A stretch of DNA of 33,307 bases from Limnobacter sp. CACIAM 66H1. Its GTDB lineage: Bacteria; Pseudomonadota; Gammaproteobacteria; Burkholderiales; Burkholderiaceae_B. This document shows positions 14,948 through 22,980 of the stretch, one piece after another (within the stretch, counting starts at the first letter, position 1; every line of letters starts with the position of its first letter). The position numbers were made by a program, and so were the translations under genes. The notes below the pieces were generated by a model. That model saw only the letters and a program-made list of their open reading frames with translations. It was not told the DNA's origin and made no database searches. Where the stretch lies: the NCBI RefSeq assembly GCF_001601825.1, contig NZ_LUJK01000037.1:1-33307 (forward strand), in the 5' to 3' direction.

Positions 14948-17128
14948 TCAAAACTTCACATTAATCCCCGCCACCACCTGCCGTTGCCTCCCTGGATGAA
15001 TGCCGTTGGTACGCGCAGCAATGTACTGCTTGTCCGTCAGGTTCTCGGCATTCAAAAAATAGCTGACATTGCTGCCTGCTGGCGCAAAGCTGATGGACGC
15101 ATTCAGCAAGGTGACAGCTTCAATTTCTCCGAACAGGCCACAGAACAGGTCGTTTGCAGGGTCTTCACCATTGGGGCAAAAGCCCAGGGGCTCGGTGCCG
15201 CCAAAGTTCTCGGTATTGGCAAATTGTTTGCTCACATGCGTTGCGCCAACTCGGGCATTCCATTGCTCGGTTTCATACGACAAATTCAAAGCCAGGGTGT
15301 GCTTTGGGGCGTAGGGCAAGCGGTTGCCAGCCTGATAAGTACCGTATCCATCTTCGCCTTCACCGCCCACCACACCAGAGTTTTTGAATTCAGCGGTGAA
15401 CAGGTTGGTGTAGGCCATACTGACAAAGAATGGATTGGATTTTGCGCTGAATAGCTCGCCCAGATTGAACCGGCCTGCCAACTCAAACCCGGTGTGTTGT
15501 GCTTCGCCTTCATTTCGGAAGAATCCGCCTGAATTCACCACAATGTCTTCAATGTCGAGGTTGAAGAAAGTTGCTTCATAGGCGCCTGCACGTAAATTGC
15601 CTCGAATACCCAATTCAGTCACGGTGGCCAATTCGGGCGTTACGCGCTGAAGCATGTCGTTTTCAATGTCGCGGTCTGGGCGGGGCGGGGCAAAGCCGCG
15701 GTGTACGCCGCCAAATACTGTTGCATTCTCCAGTCCGTTCCAGGTAAAACCAATGCCGGGCAGGGTCTCGGTTTCGCTGGTGTCCAACATGTCTTCCTGC
15801 TGAAAATTGGCTGTACCAGGCACACCGGAAAACAGCACCTTGGTCTGTTCAATTTGCTCCACGCGTACGCCGGGGGTTAAAGTCCAGTCGCCCATCAGGA
15901 AGGTGTTCTGTGCAAAAAATGCAGTGGCTTCCACATCGGCCAGCAGGCGTTCATCTGCCTCGGGTGTGGTGTCGGCGAAGTTGTCGAATTCAAATTTCTT
16001 ACGGTCAATGTCTTCCGTGTGGTAGCGCATGCCGATGATGGTTTCGCTGGGCACACCAAAAGCGGAATGGGTGAATTCAAGCTTCGGTTCAATGCCGAAC
16101 ACATCGTATTGACGCGGCCTGGTTGCAAATTCGGTTTCCAGCTCACCCAAGCCAATCGTGGTAGGGTCCATGGGGTCAAAGGCCGATTCAAATTCGCGCG
16201 AGCGTACTGAGGTTCTGTCAGTTTTGGTGTGGTACACCTGCGTGGTCAGGCGGGCACGTTCTCCCAATTGCCAGCCATGAATTAACTGAATGGTGTCGCG
16301 GTCCATCACATAGCGTTCACCCTCTGTGCCTGGCACCGAGTAGGGGTCGCGCAAATACTCCTGTGCGGTAAGCCCGGTCTCGCTGAACAGTGAATCTTCT
16401 TCAAACCGGGTGTACTTCGCGGTCAGGGTGTGTGCACTGTTGATATTCAACTGGCCCTTGATGGTTACATCTTGTACATCGAATTCATGCTGTGCGCGAA
16501 TGCCGTCGCCTTGGCGCTTGAGCAAATCAATCATGATGCCGCCTTGCTCTGAGCCTGTACCCAGGTTCAGGTGTGCACCCCGGTAGCCTTCATTGCCCAC
16601 CGACAATTTTGCGGAACCTTCAAAACCGTCTCGCGGTACGGGTTTCGTCACGAAGTTGATCATCCCGCCCAGCGTTTGCGGGCCATATAAAATTTGACCC
16701 GATCCTTTCAGTACCTCAACGCGCTCCAGTCGCTCCAGCGGCGTAGAGTAGTGCGCTGAAGGGTCGCCGTATGGCGCAAAAAATACAGTGGGTGCACCGT
16801 CTTCCAGCAGCAATGTTCGGGAACTGCGCCTTGGGTTCAGCCCGCGCAATCCGATATTCAGGTGAGTGCCCGCAGCGTCCTCAGACACCACATGCAGACC
16901 GGGTACTTCTCGAACCAGTTCCAGAATGGAAAAGGGTTCGCGTTTGTCCAGGTCTTCCCGAGTTAGCACGTTCGACGAGCCGGGTAAATTTTCAATATTG
17001 GAAGGCAAGATACTGTTGCCCGACACCTCGACGCTGGGCAATGCATTGCTTTGCGCAAAGGCCAAGCCGCCATGCCCCAACATGATCAGCACCGCACTGG
17101 TGATTGCTGTTTTCTTGAATGTACCCAT
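14948..17128 (-). CDS. FecA-like TonB-dependent receptor
   Basis: The 726-residue product has a signal peptide cleaved near residue 25 (AFA-Q), a TonB-box-like PSVEVSG, and a plug with ILELVREVPGLHV, NIGLRGLNPRRSSRTLLLED and VEVLKGSGQILYGPQTLGGMINFVTK. The barrel ends in VVAGINVKF with terminal Phe. The plug residues NPRRS and the APYGDP stretch resemble the ferric dicitrate receptor FecA, but the N-terminal signalling domain of E. coli FecA is missing and no fecIR genes are near. Ferric citrate or a similar iron chelate is therefore only a suggestion. It is transcribed divergently from the antiporter across 169 bases. Confidence 0.9.
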   Translation of the reverse strand: MGTFKKTAITSAVLIMLGHGGLAFAQSNALPSVEVSGNSILPSNIENLPGSSNVLTREDLDKREPFSILELVREVPGLHVVSEDAAGTHLNIGLRGLNPRRSSRTLLLEDGAPTVFFAPYGDPSAHYSTPLERLERVEVLKGSGQILYGPQTLGGMINFVTKPVPRDGFEGSAKLSVGNEGYRGAHLNLGTGSEQGGIMIDLLKRQGDGIRAQHEFDVQDVTIKGQLNINSAHTLTAKYTRFEEDSLFSETGLTAQEYLRDPYSVPGTEGERYVMDRDTIQLIHGWQLGERARLTTQVYHTKTDRTSVRSREFESAFDPMDPTTIGLGELETEFATRPRQYDVFGIEPKLEFTHSAFGVPSETIIGMRYHTEDIDRKKFEFDNFADTTPEADERLLADVEATAFFAQNTFLMGDWTLTPGVRVEQIEQTKVLFSGVPGTANFQQEDMLDTSETETLPGIGFTWNGLENATVFGGVHRGFAPPRPDRDIENDMLQRVTPELATVTELGIRGNLRAGAYEATFFNLDIEDIVVNSGGFFRNEGEAQHTGFELAGRFNLGELFSAKSNPFFVSMAYTNLFTAEFKNSGVVGGEGEDGYGTYQAGNRLPYAPKHTLALNLSYETEQWNARVGATHVSKQFANTENFGGTEPLGFCPNGEDPANDLFCGLFGEIEAVTLLNASISFAPAGSNVSYFLNAENLTDKQYIAARTNGIHPGRQRQVVAGINVKF

Positions 17129-17194
17129 GTCCTACCTCTCCGAGTTCTTTTATGTTCTGCAGCAAGTGTAGGAACTGGACAGCGCACTTTCCAA

Positions 17195-17234
17195 GGGAAC
17201 TTTTCCCGAAAATATTCGCAATAAGGGGAACTTT
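17195..17234. promoter_or_regulatory. duplicated GGGAACTTT elements in the receptor/antiporter intergenic region
   Basis: GGGAACTTT occurs at 17195-17203 and at 17226-17234, starting 31 bases apart, about three helical turns and on the same face. The first is part of the palindrome GGGAACTTTTCCC (17195-17207). GGAACTT resembles the -35 element of extracytoplasmic-function sigma factors such as RpoE, but I see no convincing -10 at the right distance, so an operator is equally possible. Confidence 0.35.
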
Positions 17235-17297
17235 AATGGCGTGATAGGCTCCCTCTATCAGATCGCTTGATTAACCTTCACAACAATAGACACCGAC

Positions 17298-18572
17298 ATG
17301 ACAGCAACCACCATTCAATGGATTGCCGCCTTTCTTTTTGCCGGCGCGCTTATTCACACTTTTTCGGCCAGCTACTTTGAACGCTTGGCTCACCACAGCA
17401 AACACCACAGTGGCTTGTTTCACCTGCTAGGCGAGGTTGAAGCGGTATTTGGCATTTGGGCCCTGTTTTTGGTCATCGCCATGGCTTTTTCAGTCAACCT
17501 CGATTCAGCCGTGGAGTATGTGGATACCCGCCATTACACCGAGCCCTTGTTCGTATTCGTGATCATGGTGGTGGCGGCAAGCCGCCCGGTGTTGGACGCC
17601 TCCCGTTTGCTGGTTGAGGGTTTGGCCCGTTTGATGCCCGTGAACAAAGGTGTTGCCTTCACCTGGCTGGGCCTGTTCATGGTGCCCCTCTTGGGCAGCT
17701 TTATCACCGAGCCTGCCGCCATGACCTTGGCTGCCTTGTTGTTGCGTGATGTCCTGTTTTCAAAATCTGTTCCAAACTTTATTCGTTATTGGGGCTTGGG
17801 CGTGCTGTTCGTGAATATCTCGATTGGTGGCGTGCTGACATCGTTTGCTGCCCCGCCCGTGTTAATGGTCGCAGGCACTTGGGGTTGGGATACGCCGTTC
17901 ATGATGGCCACCTTTGGCTGGAAGGCGGCCATTGGCGTGTTCATCAATGCCACTGTATTCATCTTTTTCGCAGCCAAGCATTTGGGTGCGGAAGTTAAAA
18001 CCCCGGAAGCTTTGGGCGAAGATGGTCAGCCCTTGGCGCCGGTGCCCTGGTGGGCCATGGTGATTCACTTGGCCTTTTTGGGCGCGGTGGTTTTGTTTGC
18101 CCATCATCCGGCCGTGTTCTTGGGCATTTTCCTGTTTTTCCTGGGTTTTACGGCCGCATACAACACCTTTCAGTCCCGCTTGTTGCTGAAGGAAGGCTTG
18201 CTGGTGGCATTCTTCCTGGCGGGTCTTGTGGTACTGGGTGGCATGCAGCAGTGGTGGTTGCAACCTGCAGTCAGCGACCTGGACGATGGCGTGTTGTTCA
18301 TGGCAGCCCTGGCACTTACAGCGATTACGGACAACGCCGCGCTCACTTATTTGGGGTCGTTGATTGAGGGCACCTCAGAAAGTTTCCGCTATGCCCTGGT
18401 GGCTGGTGCGGTGGCGGGCGGCGGCCTTACGGTGATTGCCAATGCGCCCAACCCAGCGGGTTTGTCACTGCTCAAGCGCCAGTTTCCTGGCGAGGCAGTG
18501 TCAGCTGGAGGTTTGCTTGCCGGGGCCCTCGGGCCCACGGCGGTCGCGGCACTTTGCTTCTGGTATCTGTGA
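17298..18572 (+). CDS. putative Na+/H+ antiporter (PF07399 family)
   Basis: This 424-residue polytopic inner-membrane protein has about twelve hydrophobic segments. Motifs include GLFHLLGEVEAVFGIWALFL near residue 40, GSFITEPAAMTLAALLLRD, ISIGGVLTSFAAPPVLMVA in the middle and ITDNAALTYLGSL near residue 340. They match the putative Na+/H+ antiporter family related to NhaD and the ion-transporter superfamily. The charged residues within GSFITEPAA and ITDNAA are likely ion-binding sites. It would exchange sodium for protons across the cytoplasmic membrane. It is followed by a strong bidirectional terminator at 18590-18628, so it appears to be monocistronic. Confidence 0.85.
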   Translation: MTATTIQWIAAFLFAGALIHTFSASYFERLAHHSKHHSGLFHLLGEVEAVFGIWALFLVIAMAFSVNLDSAVEYVDTRHYTEPLFVFVIMVVAASRPVLDASRLLVEGLARLMPVNKGVAFTWLGLFMVPLLGSFITEPAAMTLAALLLRDVLFSKSVPNFIRYWGLGVLFVNISIGGVLTSFAAPPVLMVAGTWGWDTPFMMATFGWKAAIGVFINATVFIFFAAKHLGAEVKTPEALGEDGQPLAPVPWWAMVIHLAFLGAVVLFAHHPAVFLGIFLFFLGFTAAYNTFQSRLLLKEGLLVAFFLAGLVVLGGMQQWWLQPAVSDLDDGVLFMAALALTAITDNAALTYLGSLIEGTSESFRYALVAGAVAGGGLTVIANAPNPAGLSLLKRQFPGEAVSAGGLLAGALGPTAVAALCFWYL

Positions 18573-18589
18573 TCCAGTAGAGGTTCAAT

Positions 18590-18628
18590 AAAAAAGCCCC
18601 TGTGAGTAACACACAGGGGCTTTTTTTT
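18590..18628. terminator. bidirectional rho-independent terminator
   Basis: GCCCCTGTG (18596-18604) pairs perfectly with CACAGGGGC (18612-18620) around a 7-base loop. It is flanked by six A residues on the left and eight T residues on the right. It can end transcription from the antiporter on the plus strand and from the nnrU-like gene on the minus strand. Confidence 0.95.
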
Positions 18629-18640
18629 AACGCCAGTTGC

Positions 18641-19228
18641 TTATCGGCTGAACGGGCTAATACCGATCAAATGAACATGCAGCCAAGCCGCGAAAACCAG
18701 CCAAGCCAGTACACCTACCACCACGGTCATCAGCGTGCCCACTTTGGTGGGGCCGTCGCCCGCAAAACCCATGGGAATGGCGCGTCTGCGTGCTGTTTTA
18801 AACAGCAACACCGCCCACACCAAAAATGATCCAAACAAAATAATATCGGCCAGGGTGCCGTTGGCAATCAAATGCGCCAATGCCCACACTTTCACAGACA
18901 GGGTCATGGGGTGCTGCAATTTGGCCTTGATGTGGTTGGTCGGCACATAGCACGCCGCCAACATAATGAATGAAACCAACATGAGAAGTGCCGCAATGTG
19001 GCGCATCGCTGCAGGTGGGCTCCAAACGAAAATGGGGTCGAGCCTGGCCTGCCCGTATCCGTAGACGATCAATACCAGGCCCAGGATAGAGACCACCGTG
19101 TAAATGCCGCGGTACTTGCCTTTGCCAAGCCTCGCGATCATGCCCGACCGGCGTTGGTCGTCTGGGATTCGAGTCGCGTGCATGCCCAGAAAAAGCGCCA
19201 ACCCGGCGACCAATATCAACAAGCCCAT
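18641..19228 (-). CDS. NnrU-family membrane protein
   Basis: The product has 195 residues with about six hydrophobic segments. The opening LILVAGLALFLGMHATRI, then KYRGIYTVVSILGLVLIVYGYG and AHLIANGTLADIILFGSFLVWA match NnrU proteins, which are related to plant 15-cis-zeta-carotene isomerase. NnrU was named for a link to nitric-oxide metabolism in Rhodobacter, but its biochemical activity in most bacteria is unknown; the conserved histidines may ligate haem. A good ribosome-binding site AAGGAG precedes the ATG. It lies 40 bases downstream of the hydroxylase gene and is probably cotranscribed with it and the GntR regulator. No denitrification genes are present in the window. Confidence 0.88.
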   Translation of the reverse strand: MGLLILVAGLALFLGMHATRIPDDQRRSGMIARLGKGKYRGIYTVVSILGLVLIVYGYGQARLDPIFVWSPPAAMRHIAALLMLVSFIMLAACYVPTNHIKAKLQHPMTLSVKVWALAHLIANGTLADIILFGSFLVWAVLLFKTARRRAIPMGFAGDGPTKVGTLMTVVVGVLAWLVFAAWLHVHLIGISPFSR

Positions 19229-19268
19229 TCAGTTCTCCTTTTTGTAGTGAACTGATTATGTCACAGGC

Positions 19269-19850
19269 TTACGCTGCGCGCCGTGCTGCCGGTTTTGGTG
19301 CGAAGGTGCCCAGCGATTCGGGCTTGGGCAACAAACGTTCAAGCCAGGTCGGAATTCGTTTTAACCCCAGCACGTTGTTTTCGCGCACCCCACCTTCGGT
19401 AAATACGCGGGTACCCATGATGTAATCAAACCACGGGCGGGTGACGCACCAGTTGGCGCCTGGGTTGTTGCCCATGTGGTGGTCGAAGTGCCAGGGTACG
19501 CGTTGTTCCCCCCACGCTGGGTTCATGTGGCTTTTCTTGTGAACCCGATAGTAATTCAGGCTGCTGTACCAAAGCGTGCCCACAAAGAAGGGTGCCACCA
19601 GAAACAGCGGTGTCACTGCAACCGCGCTGGCAATCAGTGCCCAGGCCTCTTTGCCCTGTGCATGCATCCCGAGCGGAAAGCGCTCATAGTTCGGGTCGTA
19701 ATAGCCATGTTCACGCACTTCCCTGTGGTGTTCATGAAAGTGAAAGGCCCAGAATGTGCCTCGTTTTTTCCCCATCCCGTGCAGCACGTATTTGTGCATG
19801 CCCCATTCCACGGCATTGGCGGTCAACAGACCCAAAGGAATTCCCAACAT
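19269..19850 (-). CDS. fatty acid hydroxylase/sterol desaturase-family membrane enzyme
   Basis: The 193-residue product has the histidine clusters of the non-haem di-iron hydroxylase superfamily: HKYVLHGMG (HX4H), HFHEHHREV, HKKSH and WHFDHHMG. Hydrophobic segments lie between them. These enzymes insert oxygen into lipid chains or sterol-like rings using two irons held by eight histidines. ATG 19850 has the ribosome-binding site GGAG six or seven bases upstream; the longer frame to 19898 would run into the GntR gene. It lies 25 bases after the GntR regulator gene, probably in one operon. The lipid substrate is unknown. Confidence 0.87.
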   Translation of the reverse strand: MLGIPLGLLTANAVEWGMHKYVLHGMGKKRGTFWAFHFHEHHREVREHGYYDPNYERFPLGMHAQGKEAWALIASAVAVTPLFLVAPFFVGTLWYSSLNYYRVHKKSHMNPAWGEQRVPWHFDHHMGNNPGANWCVTRPWFDYIMGTRVFTEGGVRENNVLGLKRIPTWLERLLPKPESLGTFAPKPAARRAA

Positions 19851-19875
19851 GTGTGTCTCCGTATTTGACCAAGTG

Positions 19876-20592
19876 TTAAGCGGTGCCCAGCGCAGCATTC
19901 AATGCACGGCTGCCCAGCTCCACATGTTGCCGGGCCAGCACCTCGCAACGCCGCTGTTCTCCAGCTTCAATGGCCTGCATAAGTTGGGTTAGCGTGTCTA
20001 TATCGCGAAACTCGTCCTGCATCACCAGGGTCAGCGTGTTCCAGGCCGCAAGGTAGGTTTGATTCATGGAGTTGAACGCCAGCTTGAACACCACATTGCC
20101 GCTGCCTTGCACCACCAGGGCCCAAAAATCAAAGGCCAGTTGCTGAAGTTTTGGCAGTTCGCTGGTATTTTGCATGTTGGCAATCACCGGCTTCAGCGCA
20201 TCGGCCAGTGCCTTGCCGCCATGGACTGCTGCTTGCCCAGCCACCACCGGCGCCAGTGCTTTGCGCAAGGCTACGATCCCCCGGGCCACTTCGAGGTTGA
20301 CTTGCCCCTGTGCATTGACCATCAGGCTTGGCAGCAGTTCAAGGCCTCCCTCGGCTTCAAAGTTCTCAACCTGTGTCGCCCCACCATGGCGTACCCGAAC
20401 CAGTCGGGCCTGTTGCAAGCGTTTAATCGCTTCACGCACCGCACCCCGGTTAACTCCCAGCGTTTCAGACAGTTCCCGTTCGGAAGGCAGTTCTGCCCCA
20501 ACTGGTAATACCTTTTTGAGGATTCGATCGCGAAGCTGGGTGTAAACCTGCTCAGAGATCGACGTTTTATGAATGTGGTCAATGGTTTGCAT
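19876..20592 (-). CDS. GntR-family (FadR subfamily) transcriptional regulator
   Basis: The product has 238 residues. The N-terminal winged helix has SISEQVYTQLRDRILKK, LPSERELSETLGVNRGAVRE and RLQQARLVRVRHGG, the classical GntR DNA-binding signature. The C-terminal 150 residues are helical and of FadR/FCD type, probably binding an acyl-CoA or a small acid. A perfect palindrome of FadR style lies 20 bases upstream (20612-20640), so autoregulation is likely. It heads a probable operon with a lipid hydroxylase and an NnrU protein, which favours a lipid-derived effector. The effector cannot be named from the sequence. Confidence 0.9.
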   Translation of the reverse strand: MQTIDHIHKTSISEQVYTQLRDRILKKVLPVGAELPSERELSETLGVNRGAVREAIKRLQQARLVRVRHGGATQVENFEAEGGLELLPSLMVNAQGQVNLEVARGIVALRKALAPVVAGQAAVHGGKALADALKPVIANMQNTSELPKLQQLAFDFWALVVQGSGNVVFKLAFNSMNQTYLAAWNTLTLVMQDEFRDIDTLTQLMQAIEAGEQRRCEVLARQHVELGSRALNAALGTA

Positions 20593-20611
20593 ATATCAGC
20601 AGCAACAATTA

Positions 20612-20640
20612 TTAACTGGTCAACTGATCATACCAGTTAA
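20612..20640. promoter_or_regulatory. palindromic operator for the GntR regulator
   Basis: TTAACTGGT (20612-20620) and ACCAGTTAA (20632-20640) are perfect 9-bp inverted arms around an 11-base spacer. The TGGT/ACCA arms are those of FadR-type GntR operators, although the spacing is wider than in the classical FadR site. It lies 20 bases before the regulator start. Confidence 0.7.
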
Positions 20641-20674
20641 ATTCCAAGTGGTGCAAGCGGAAGTGGATTGCCGT

Positions 20675-21610
20675 TTACCCCGGCTGACAAGCCTTTAACA
20701 ACGGGCACAGTGCTGTTTCTATAAAGCCAAGCTTGGGGTGGCTGCTGCGGGTCACCAAGGCAATTTCCCGGCTGGGCAAAGGCGCAGCCAGTTCAATCTG
20801 TTTCACTTCGGTTTTGTGCAGCAAACCGGCCTGTATGGCCATGTCAGGCAACAAGGCACAGCCCAGGCCCGAATTCACCAACTGAACCATGGTGGCCAAG
20901 CTGCTGGCCTCAACCGGATTGCTGTCGTTGTTGTTCGCTTCCCGTTGTTTGGCACTGCAAGCCGATACGGTGTGGTCTCGCAGGCAATGGCCTTTCTCAA
21001 GCAACAGCAGGCGGCGGGTGTCCACCTCTCGCAGGCGTACACCTGCTGTTTTACACAGGGCGTCGTTTCTGTGGGCGACCAATCGCAAGGGTTCTTCAAA
21101 CAGGGGAAAAGCCTTCAGTTTGCCCAAATCGATGGGCAGGGCAACCAGCGCAGCATCCAGTTCCCCGAGTTCCAGTTCCTGAAGCAAGGCTGCAGTTTGG
21201 TTTTCGCGCAGGCGAAGCACCAAATCAGGAAAGCCGGTTTTGGTTCTGCTTAAAATTGCTCCCAGCAAAAAGGGCGCGATGGTCGGTATGATGCCCAGCC
21301 TGAATTCTCCGCTGGCGGGGTCGGCCGCCAATTGCGCGCGCGCCACCAGGTCGCGGCTGGCCGACAAAATACTTTGTCCGCGCGCCACCACTTCTACACC
21401 CACGGGCGTTAACGCAACTCGCTGGCGGTCTCGTTCTACCAATTGCACACCCAATGTGCGCTCAAGTTCGGCAATCCCGCCTGACAAAGTAGATTGCGTG
21501 ACAAAGCACCGCTCGGCCGCCCGGGTGAAGTTGAGCGTTTCAGCAACGGCCAGCAAATAGCTCAGTTGCTTCAATGAAAGGGAGCTGGCTTGGGTGTTCA
21601 GTGGGTTCAT
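20675..21610 (-). CDS. OxyR-like LysR-family peroxide-responsive regulator
   Basis: The product has 311 residues. The N-terminal helix-turn-helix (LKQLSYLLAVAETLNFTRAA and then FVTQSTLSGGIAELE) is of LysR type. The effector domain contains LLLLEKGHCLRDHTVSAC, with Cys209 and Cys218 placed nine residues apart as in E. coli OxyR (Cys199 and Cys208), and LVNSGLGCALLPDMAI as in OxyR. It should therefore sense hydrogen peroxide by disulfide formation. ATG 21610 fits the LysR N-terminal length; ATG 21643 is possible. The gene is divergent from the SenA/EgtB-like gene, with a LysR-type T-N11-A palindrome between them. Absence of katG or ahpC nearby leaves its regulon open. Confidence 0.88.
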   Translation of the reverse strand: MNPLNTQASSLSLKQLSYLLAVAETLNFTRAAERCFVTQSTLSGGIAELERTLGVQLVERDRQRVALTPVGVEVVARGQSILSASRDLVARAQLAADPASGEFRLGIIPTIAPFLLGAILSRTKTGFPDLVLRLRENQTAALLQELELGELDAALVALPIDLGKLKAFPLFEEPLRLVAHRNDALCKTAGVRLREVDTRRLLLLEKGHCLRDHTVSACSAKQREANNNDSNPVEASSLATMVQLVNSGLGCALLPDMAIQAGLLHKTEVKQIELAAPLPSREIALVTRSSHPKLGFIETALCPLLKACQPG

Positions 21611-21658
21611 TCCTTCTTGATCGACATTTCCGATTGCTTTCATTGTAGCCACTTGTCG

Positions 21659-21671
21659 TACACTTAGTGTA
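21659..21671. promoter_or_regulatory. LysR-type T-N11-A operator in the oxyR/senA-like intergenic region
   Basis: TACACTTAGTGTA is a perfect palindrome with a 3-base centre and fits the T-N11-A core of LysR-type binding sites. It lies 49 bases upstream of the regulator start and 22 bases upstream of the chosen start of the divergent enzyme gene. Confidence 0.5.
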
Positions 21672-21693
21672 TCCACACCACCGCAGTACCTTT

Positions 21694-22884
21694 GTGAACA
21701 GCCGCATCCATCCAGCCCAGTTGGCCCGAACAGCAAACGCCGCCTTTCTTCGCGACGCTTTGTTGCGCACGCGCGAGCGCACCTTGGGCTTGCTCGAGGA
21801 CTACGTGAATGCTCTGGGACATGAGTGCACAGTGCCATGCCGCCCCGAGTTAAACCCGCCGCTCTGGGAATTGTGTCATGTGGCCTGGTTTCAAGACTGG
21901 TGGTTGGCCCGCAACCCTGACTGGGCCTTGGGTGTGCAGTGCAATCCCGATGCACCCAAGCTGGAGTCTCGCCTGTTCAATGCCGATGCGCGTCTGAATT
22001 CAAGCACCATCGCGCATGACACCCGCTGGGAAATCGGTTTGCCCGATTTGCAAGGCACCCGTGATTATCTGGCCGCCTCGTTGCGCGACACATTGAAGTT
22101 GCTGGAGCAGGCTGATGCGTTGTGTGCCAGCGACCCCGGCAATGCCGATCAGTACCTTTATTTTTTCCGCCTGTGTGTGTTGCATGAACAAATGCACAAC
22201 GAAGCCGCGGTCTTCATGGCCAAGTTGCTGAATATTCCATTGCGCCCCCACAACGCATGCAGGCCCGGCGTTCAGGAGTGCGGCGACTTGGTTCAGCTCG
22301 AGCTGCCAGGCAGCCGGTGGACTCTGGGCTGGCAAGGCGAGGGTTTTGCATTCGACAACGAAGTACCCGCCTGTGTGGTTCAGATACAGGCATTCACCAT
22401 CGATTCACGTCCGGTCAGCTGGGCGCAGTATCTTGAATTTGTCCAGGCCACCCAACACCCTGTGCCTGCCTTTGTTGCATTTGAAAACGGTGGCTGGATT
22501 AACCTGGGTTATGGTCAGAAAACACCGCTCAAGCTCAGTGCGCCGGCCGAGAACATCAGTTGGCTGGATGCCCAGGCGTATTGCCAGTGGGCAGGCCGCA
22601 GGTTGCCCACTGAGGCCGAATGGGAATATGCCGCACACACACAAGCCAATATGCAGTGGGGGCAGGTGTGGGAATGGACTGCCAATACCTTCCTTCCCTT
22701 CGATGGGTTCAAAATGCACCCTTATGTCGATTACTCCAAACCCTGGTTTCATGACCGAAAGGTATTGAAGGGGGCGAGTTGGGCCACTTCTGCCGAAATG
22801 GTTCACCCCAAATACCGCAACTATTTTCAACCGGACCGGCAAGACGTGTTGTCCGGCTTCAGAACCTGCGCTATTAATCGGTAA
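21694..22884 (+). CDS. EgtB/SenA-family non-haem iron C-S/C-Se bond-forming enzyme
   Basis: This protein of about 396 residues joins an N-terminal DinB-like domain to a C-terminal formylglycine-generating-enzyme-like (FGE-sulfatase) domain. The iron site is visible: His62 in NPPLWELCHVAWFQ and the HX3HXE motif HEQMHNE at 164-170. Late motifs RRLPTEAEWEYAA, VWEWTAN, KGASWAT and SGFRTCA are typical of the FGE domain. EgtB and OvoA couple hercynine or histidine to cysteine-derived sulfur; SenA of Burkholderiales couples hercynine to a selenosugar. The NPPLWEL-HVAWFQ form resembles SenA as I recall it, but no senB, senC or egtD is in the window. GTG 21667 is an alternative start. Confidence 0.8.
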   Translation: MNSRIHPAQLARTANAAFLRDALLRTRERTLGLLEDYVNALGHECTVPCRPELNPPLWELCHVAWFQDWWLARNPDWALGVQCNPDAPKLESRLFNADARLNSSTIAHDTRWEIGLPDLQGTRDYLAASLRDTLKLLEQADALCASDPGNADQYLYFFRLCVLHEQMHNEAAVFMAKLLNIPLRPHNACRPGVQECGDLVQLELPGSRWTLGWQGEGFAFDNEVPACVVQIQAFTIDSRPVSWAQYLEFVQATQHPVPAFVAFENGGWINLGYGQKTPLKLSAPAENISWLDAQAYCQWAGRRLPTEAEWEYAAHTQANMQWGQVWEWTANTFLPFDGFKMHPYVDYSKPWFHDRKVLKGASWATSAEMVHPKYRNYFQPDRQDVLSGFRTCAINR

Positions 22885-22980
22885 AAACGATTAACTTCAA
22901 AGAAATTATCCGTTAGACGAATAATATGCTCTCGGGCAAACTAACCGTGTATTCAAGCCTTTGAAGCACGGGAGCCCGTC

